In this document: positions 58,701-64,000 of the stretch, in pieces
Layout: each line of letters starts with the position of its first letter
Numbering within the stretch: position 1 is the first letter of the stretch
Assembly (NCBI RefSeq): GCF_004324835.1
Contig: NW_021163025.1
Span: 434,001-498,000 of the forward strand
Direction of reading: 5' to 3'
DNA length: 64,000 nucleotides
Source: Dendronephthya gigantea
Taxonomy: Eukaryota > Cnidaria > Anthozoa > Malacalcyonacea > Nephtheidae
Program-made: the position numbers and the translations under genes
The notes under the pieces: generated by a model
Databases searched by the model: none
The model's input: the letters and a program-made list of their open reading frames with translations, nothing else
Told to the model about the DNA's origin: nothing

Positions 58701-58974
58701 AAATTTACATATGCATGTTCAATGACCGTAAAAACAATCTCAATCAATTTGAAAAAAAATGAATAAGAATGCCTCTAACGAATATACGAATATGCGCCCC
58801 CCCCCCGTGCATCTATCGAGTTGTACAATTTTGAGTATTGTGTACTTACTTTGTATTGGACCGTTCCTTTGTGAGTCTGGACACTCCTTACAACAGAAAT
58901 ATTGAGTGATTCCAAGTCAGAGATTTTATATGACAGCTTCAGTTTGTCCAAAACCGACCAATACACACTTCCAT
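55782..58974 (-). CDS. CATSPERB: CATSPERB, sperm cation channel subunit beta, C-terminal part
   Basis: Seven exons in phase, 299 codons: 58850-58974, 57837-57978, 57526-57685, 57238-57321, 57061-57153, 56674-56779 and 55782-55968. The product reads DGSVYWSVLDKLKLSYKISD, VLLGCPPSMKIQFDSD, CFLFEHTFHPVFNIVDESTG, FTGRYHLTIIGGGKDIYSIE, STLIWTPSDKNLG, FNISNNGLQWLCGRKSPCSE, SPEFYFKLEFSNRDTD, IIRIHGLPLGSLYPATVIVA, then a transmembrane helix (CTAFITAYVMTMYAF) and a basic cytosolic tail (HQKMRRAKVEP). The GCPP, VVGGG/IIGGG, LIWT, WLC, EF[FY]FK and HIHGLPL/RIHGLPL landmarks match mammalian CATSPERB as I remember it. CATSPERB is an accessory subunit of the flagellar CatSper calcium channel. The last exon (after a GTAAGT donor at 55781) and everything N-terminal to 58974 were not found, and plus-strand genes begin at 60608. 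A complete gene would need distant exons; otherwise this is a partial copy. Confidence 0.8.
56030..56165. repeat. MITE family A variant, copy 5
   Basis: G-run, GCAAATATTCATATGTTCAC, TTATTAGTTTCTTTTGAAAT, then ACACGAATATATGAATATAG and CCACTAGGCG. It lies in an intron of CATSPERB and is closest to the copy at 19818. Confidence 0.55.
56422..56557. repeat. MITE family G, copy 2
   Basis: GGGGCCAGTTGAAAAAGACT at the left, ACCTGCCCC at the right, with AGTTAACTTTTAACTGTAGT and AATTAGGATTTAACTATGCA inside. It matches 48974-49110 along its length and lies in a CATSPERB intron. Confidence 0.6.
56895..57050. repeat. MITE family A, copy 6
   Basis: GGGGTGCATATTCATATATT, then ATGTTAACAGACCTGTAAAG, then CAACATGAATATATGAATAT and GTGCCCCCTCCCCCAATTAT, followed by CGCCACTGAT. 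This is the cleanest copy of the family. It lies in a CATSPERB intron and ends about 10 bp before exon 57061. Confidence 0.65.
57405..57510. repeat. Interspersed repeat also present at the left window edge
   Basis: TGTCTTTAGAAATTCATTGT, TTTCACAGTCAATGAACACT and CATAGCGGGACAAATCGTCA match 35-120 at the left edge (TGTCTTTAGAAATCTATTGT, TTTCACAGTCAGTGAAAACC, CATAGCTGGACAAATCGACA). It is non-coding and lies in a CATSPERB intron. Confidence 0.55.
58505..58590 (-). repeat. tRNA-derived sequence (tRNA pseudogene or SINE head)
   Basis: On the minus strand GCCACTGAGGCAAGAGCACT resembles a D arm/A box and GTAGGTTCGATTCCTGCCGG a T arm/B box (GGTTCGATTCC). The acceptor stem does not pair cleanly (GGACCTATAG side), and no poly-A or CCA is evident. 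A tRNA-derived repeat is more likely than a working tRNA gene. Confidence 0.45.
58640..58815. repeat. MITE family A, copy 7
   Basis: GGCGTCGCCCCAGCATAATC, a G-run, then ACATATGCATGTTCAATGAC; the right half has ACGAATATACGAATATGCGC and a C-run. It lies between the first two seen CATSPERB exons. Confidence 0.55.
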
Positions 58975-59446
58975 CTAAATAAACGTTACATATATATAAG
59001 TATATACTTATCTATTATAATTATATATAGTATTAAACAGGAGATTTTTATGCCTTGGTCTCCTTATCCCGTTTTGAATTTGTATACGTATTTGTTATGT
59101 GCATAGTCGTTTTAACGACTTTTACGCAAAAAAAACCATGTTCCCGGTTCGCAAGTGATGCTTCGAATCACTATCTCGCGCCCATTTTGCGTAACTTCGC
59201 TCAATCAACACGTTCATAACTCCGAAAGATCTCCGAAAGTGGAAACATAAGGGAAAACGAATCAATCAAAACAGACGTGGGGGTCGTATAGTTGGACGTA
59301 TAGATCGCGTAGTTAAGCAACATAGGATTGAATAATTTATCAATAAGCGGGTGGGGGCTGGGAAGAAATTATGCTCCATTCAAATTGAGAATATATAGAA
59401 GAATATAAATGCTATTTCTTCTTCTATACACACGACCAGCGGGCAT

Positions 59447-59649
59447 AAAGGCCGGCCTCCACTTGCACGTACGAACGCGAAATCGCACGTACGGCTTGTG
59501 CGCTGACGGTCACATTAGGAGTAGACAATAGTTCTACTGTCATACGTACACAAAACATTAGCCCCGACGGCATTAGCGACCAGTTTTGAGTCACTGAGCA
59601 TGCGCCAAATCAGCGGCACCGACAGTACACGCAAGTGGATGCCGGCTTT
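59447..59649. repeat. MITE with about 20-bp GC-rich ends
   Basis: AAAGGCCGGCCTCCACTTGC faces GCAAGTGGATGCCGGCTTT. It is 203 bp and noticeably more GC-rich and CpG-rich than its surroundings, with no coding capacity. Confidence 0.6.
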
Positions 59650-60607
59650 AAGCTACGTGTGCAGTATATTGATAATAGAGACCTTAAGTGTTTGTGTTTT
59701 AACTCCACTATCTTTAAGTGTGCGGTAATTTCGCTAAATTACAAACGTTCTACATAAAACTTGTGATGTTCAGCAGTAATTAATCTAAGAAAGCAATAGG
59801 CTATTTCTGATGTAGCTAGAAAGGCAGCAAATTCAGCTTTGCCTTATGTGTCTCAAATTCGCCGTAAAAAACTTAATGCTTGAACGACTGCATACACCCT
59901 CAGCCGTCCAAACTTTGTTAGCGGTTTGGCGTTTGCCGTAAACGTCAAACTGAAGGTCTCGAATATTACGTCAGTCTTGCAGTTATTGTATACACATTTT
60001 GCAAAATGTCTGTGAATCATGTCTATGAATTATTTACAGTCGATCTATTTCAACCGACATATTTAGTCTGCGTTGGTAAGTTAGGCCTAAATCATACGTC
60101 AATTTTGGTCGCTACTAATGCAATTGACCCAATAGATAATAAATACACCTCATTAAGCTTCATTATCATCGCATTATCTATTGTTTAAATTGCATTCGAC
60201 GCCACGAAAATGCGACGCACAACCTAGGCCTTAGAGTGTTTATAACTTGTGTCCAGTTTTAAACGTCGTGCATTTTGCCCCAAAGTAAACATCAAAAACA
60301 AAGATGATGAGCTGAAAAATTTTATTTATTTATATCTCTGCGACCTGCCGGCAATTCCTAAGAAAAATAATTAGTTATCGAAAAACTAAATAAGATTTTG
60401 TGGAGTTCGATCTAGAGGTATCTACAACACCCGCGATTAGGGATCCATCGCGCTCCAACCAATATTGAAATTCAGCTAAATAAAATATGCGGTCATTATG
60501 CAATGAAATTTTAAACAGCTTAAACTTAGATATCTGCTCAATGCTCACTGTTTTCACCTGCTCAGAACCTGCGCTAGACAGAGAGAAAATACATTCGACG
60601 TTTTGAA
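59650..60607. other. Upstream region of the plus-strand PAN gene; no other gene seen
   Basis: Parts match the upstream region of the next paralogue (TGATGAGCTGAAAAATTTTA at about 60305 and TGATGAGCTTTATATAATCA at about 63440; ACCTGCGCTA before each start). They are therefore co-duplicated 5' flank. I expected more CATSPERB exons on the minus strand here and found none. Confidence 0.4.
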
Positions 60608-63114
60608 ATGAAAATGTTCATACGCTTAGAAGTTTTCGTTAGTATTCTATATATGTTTGGCAGGGTGGCAAGTCATGAGAATGAGGTGGTATTTCACAGC
60701 AGACGAGGGCGGTTTGGGGGGAGTCATGTCATAAAAATATCCAAGACAAGAAGCGAATTTGATTGCGGTTATGCGTGCGCCGATGAGCCTGAATGCGTGT
60801 CAGTTAACTTCAAAGTGAAAGGAGAGAACGAAGGTTTATGTGAACTTAATTCTCGAAGCCTCAAAGAATCACCCGAAGAAGTGCAAAGCGATGAAGAATA
60901 TGTGTATCTTGAAGTTTTAACGCGGGTAAGAAACGATTCACATTTTCCATAGAAGATTAATAGGTTCTGGATCTCTTTTCCTATACCATTCATCTTCAAA
61001 GTGTCATATATGCGCATGAAAAATGTCAAACTTAGCACTAGCCTTCAAGCGAGGCAGTTAGTGCAAGCAGTTCGACTTAAGGGCCCTGAACACTTTGGCG
61101 AGGCCTTCAAAGCACATAGAGAAATTTTTTAAACATTCTTAAGCCCCGTGGGTCAAATCTTGTGCATATCTCCAATTGAGGATATAACTTTAGTCACTGT
61201 AAATTGCAATGAACCATTTCAAATATACATGATATAGGAAGAAACCTTTCTAAAATTGGCTATAATTAAATGGCAGTTTTAATGGATTAGCAAGTTGTTC
61301 TTTCGTGAGCTTTTCAAATATATTCATTTGGCATAATTCATATGGTCTTTGTTACTTTACTTTTATTAAGAGTTGCGATGAGAATGAGGAATTTTCAGAA
61401 GGTGAGCATTTGGGCTGCTTTGTAGCTATGCGAGGTCGAAGTTTTTTACAAACGACGACGATATAATCAACATGCATTAATTAACACTTATTCACTGCGA
61501 ACGAAGGAAACATTATGTTTTGTGGACCCGAGACCTGTCGATACTTCACGAAGCGAAGCCGAGTGAAATATCGATGGTCGAGGGTCCTCAAAACATAATG
61601 TTTTCTGAGTTTTCAATAAATAAGTTTTTTATTATATACCACTTGTCAAAGAAAAACCAAACTACATGGTAAGCAACGAAATATCTATTCATAAAAGACA
61701 TCATTTCAAATGGATAAAAGTTGTTATTTCCCATGAGATAACACGTTATTTCACTCTGCAGGGGGTCGCGCTGGCGACATCAAAATCTCGCCACTCTCGC
61801 GTGATTCGCTCTCGACCAATGAAACGCTACGAAAACAAAACTTTGACAAGTGGTATATAATAATAATATTTAACTATTTGTCAAAGCCATTAACGACCTA
61901 GAATGAAAACTACGTCTAAATGCTCAACGGCGGAGTGAATTGCCTAGCACCTGCATGCTTAAATTAGGCGTTCCACAGTCAGACGAGCCTAAATATCACT
62001 ACAGGGAGTGTGACAGTTGTAGTAACAGGTGGCGTAGACTCAATTTGCCCTAGCTCGCAGAAGAGAATAATATTATTGTGAACCGTTGTAAATATTTGAC
62101 CTACTGTAATTCCACCCCTTTAATGCTATCCTGCCTGGTGTATGTTTCCTCAAAAATATTCCTATCACCTTATTTAGAAACAAAAAAATGCAAAAAGATC
62201 CAGTTCAAATCATGCAAAGATGTCTTGAGTAAACACGAGTACGTATGTGAAAATGAAACTTCCGCCTCGGCATTTTTGTGTAATTATACATTTATTAAAT
62301 AGAAAATCCGCCGACGGAATTTATCGTCTCAAGTCCAATACGTCAGGGGAATTTTATGACGTGTTCTGTCACATGACCGATATTGAAGCATGTGGTAAAG
62401 GAGGCTGGACACTAGTCATGAAGTTGGACGGGAATAAGGTTAGATTTCATTTATTTGGAAGAAAATCATTGAAGTAAAGTCACTTGACTTTAAGGAATTT
62501 TGAAATTATAAAATAACAATATTTTGCATGTACAGCAACACAATGGACTGCAGAACCAATCACAGTTATCAAACTTTGTGTAACAACAAACTGGTATCTT
62601 TGTCTTAAAATAGAATACATTTATCTATGGTTCTTCTCTGTGGACAAACAACGAGACACATGCGATACAAGATGGTCTGGAAGGACTGACAGAGAAAGAA
62701 AGCAAGTTGGCTTCGTACTGGAATACTCCGTTCACAAAGATTTGCCTGGGTATGTCGTATAACGGAGACAAAAGGTGGATGACCTTCAAATATACCGCAA
62801 GTTCGTTGTACAGTGTGTTAGCTGACGGACAATTTAGAGCAACGACCGCTAGCCGAACAGCATGGAAATCTCTCATCGCAGGCTCATCATTGCAGAGAAA
62901 CTGCAATAAAGAGGGTTTTAATGTACTCCGTGTATATGACTATAAACTCCGTATTGGTATCGTTGCTAATGAACAAAATGATTGTAACTCGTGCGATTCA
63001 TGGCTTGGATTTGGAACAACGGTCAATGGGAAGACTTGTGGCAATTTCGCCGTCCACTCACCGGACAACGGTGACAAAGATTTAGTGACATTTGCATATA
63101 TTCTCGTTCAATAG
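60608..63114 (+). CDS. PAN + fibrinogen-like secreted protein, plus-strand copy 1
   Basis: Exons: 60608-60925 (318), 61371-61401 (31), 62178-62238 (61), 62303-62438 (136) and 62614-63114 (501). They give 348 residues with consistent phases and the same exon plan as paralogue 1 at 19127-20918, including the 31-bp linker (SCDENEEFSE). Exon 1: signal peptide (MFIRLEVFVSILYMFGRVAS if the second ATG at 60614 is used), then the PAN-like domain SEFDCGYACADEPECVSVNF. Exon 3: FKSCKDVLSKHE. Exon 4: DGIYRLKSNTSGEFYDVFCH, GKGGWTLVMKLDGNK. Exon 5: NTFIYGSSLWTNNETHAIQD ... CLGMSYNGDKRWMTF ... CDSWLGFGTTVNGKTCGNFA ... FAYILVQ-stop. The fibrinogen part is close to that of the left array, while the PAN exon is well diverged. 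Confidence 0.85.
61508..61603. repeat. Inverted-repeat element (hairpin) in intron 2
   Basis: AAACATTATGTTTTGTGGAC faces GGTCCTCAAAACATAATGTT. It is about 96 bp and lies between the linker exon and exon 3 of the plus-strand PAN gene. Confidence 0.6.
61630..61863. repeat. MITE with 21-bp perfect inverted ends
   Basis: ATTATATACCACTTGTCAAA and TTTGACAAGTGGTATATAAT are exact mirrors. It is about 233 bp, right after the hairpin at 61508, so the two form a nested or adjacent pair in the same intron. Confidence 0.65.
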
Positions 63115-63652
63115 TTACCTAAAATACTTTGCGTATTTCTTGAGTCTCGTCTCAATTCAGAAAATAATAGGCATTCGGATCACGACACGACAAAAAAGAC
63201 TTGTTTAATTTGCAAAGTTTGTTTCGTAGATGGTAATCCATCTCCATCCTGTTAGGCGTGGATGTTGTGAAAGTTATGCTCTATTATATTCCAATCAATT
63301 AACTGTAAATATATTTAAATCAAATAATTAAAAATCAATTGTATATAACAGCCGTATATAACTTGCGGTCAGTTTAAACATCGCGTGCATTTTCAATTCT
63401 ATATGTTAAATAGATATCAAAATTAAAAAAGAATTATAGATGATGAGCTTTATATAATCATTATTTATATTTCTTTATAATGGGGTTTCGACACGCATTT
63501 AAGAAATCTCCTGCCGGAAATGACTGTTTCTAGATCAAATTAATTGTTTTCTATAACTGCTTTGACCTGCGCTATTACAGAAACAGAAGGTAGTCGGTGT
63601 TCGACTCATACACAAGGATCTTCACTTATTCAGTCAGTAAGTATTTAAAAAA

Positions 63653-64000
63653 ATGCTCATACGATTAGTTATTTTCGCTAGTATTGTACATGTGTTTGAC
63701 AGAGTTGTAAGTCTTGAAAGTGAGGTTGTATTTCGGAGAAAACCTAAGCGGTTTTTGGGGAATCATGTCATAAAAATATCCAAGACAAGAAGCGAATTTG
63801 ATTGTGGTTATGCGTGCGCCGATGAGCCTGAATGCGTGTCAGTTAACTTCAAAGTGAAAGGAGAAAATGAAGGTTTATGTGAGCTTAATTCTCGAAGCCT
63901 CAAAGAATCCCCCGAAGAAGTGCGAAGCGATGAAGAATATGTGTATCTTGAAGTTTTAACGCGGGTAAGAAACGATTCGCATTTTCTATAGAAGATTAAT
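63653..64000 (+). CDS. PAN-family secreted protein, plus-strand copy 2 (cut by window end)
   Basis: Exon 1 runs 63653-63964 (104 codons) to a GTAAGA donor. The signal peptide is MLIRLVIFASIVHVFDRVVS. The mature part is almost identical to the gene at 60608 from VIKISKTRSEFDCGYACADE to the donor (a few substitutions, such as VQSDEE to VRSDEE), while the signal peptide and first 15 mature residues differ more. The rest of the gene is beyond 64000; the terminal domain is presumably fibrinogen-like as in its neighbour. Confidence 0.8.

Noticed and set aside
60006-60080. Possible first coding exon MSVNHVYELFTVDLFQPTYL with a GTAAGT donor on the plus strand.
   Set aside because: No partner exon, no signal peptide or known motif. 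It may be chance, so it is not listed as a gene.
60375-60557. Minus-strand frame of 60 residues (MKTVSIEQISKFKLFKISLH...) as another CATSPERB exon.
   Set aside because: No donor in phase with the exon at 58974, no CATSPERB landmark, and it overlaps the co-duplicated 5' flank of the plus-strand PAN gene.

Overview
The window looks like anthozoan cnidarian DNA (sea anemone or coral type). It is AT-rich, has short spliced introns with ordinary GT-AG borders, carries many short palindromic DNA transposons, and contains a tandem family of secreted proteins that join a PAN/Apple-like domain to a fibrinogen-like domain. All gene models below were spliced by eye, by choosing GT/AG borders that keep the reading phase and match between paralogues.

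Layout. (1) About 0-21 kb, minus strand: seven tandem paralogues, read right to left from 20918. All start with the same exon (signal peptide plus PAN-like domain) and most have the same short linker exon. Two genes (19.1-20.9 and 14.3-16.9 kb) end in a fibrinogen-like domain. Four (11.9-13.2, 9.4-10.8, 5.5-8.2 and 2.5-4.2 kb) end in a different cysteine-rich repeat (W-S-x-C ... G-[FL]-Y-R ... C-C). The one at the left edge is cut off. One copy is clearly dead, one has a frameshift, one lacks its linker exon, and one fibrinogen-type gene keeps a dead copy of the other type's exon. (2) 21.2-28.7 kb: inverted-repeat DNA elements, one small secreted gene with two four-cysteine modules, and long stretches with no gene that I can see. 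(3) 28.9-33.8 kb, minus: an atlastin GTPase in eleven exons, head to head with (4) 34.7-38.2 kb, plus: a coiled-coil protein in six exons. (5) 39-50 kb: repeat country, with a decayed TTAA-flanked transposon, a Penelope-like remnant with a GIY-YIG fragment inside 188-bp inverted arms that carry hammerhead ribozyme motifs, and a partly tandem 5-kb amplification. (6) 50.1-54.8 kb, plus: a 1,394-residue secreted mucin-like protein with 16 four-cysteine modules separated by Thr/Pro-rich linkers. (7) 55.8-59.0 kb, minus: seven exons encoding the C-terminal part of CATSPERB, the sperm calcium channel subunit. (8) 60.6-64 kb, plus: two more PAN plus fibrinogen-like genes, the second cut by the window edge.

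The most interesting theme is the secreted PAN family. A nearly constant first exon is joined to interchangeable downstream domains, with loss, decay and exon relics all visible in one array. The other notable items are the hammerhead-bearing inverted repeats, the 16-module mucin and the CATSPERB fragment.
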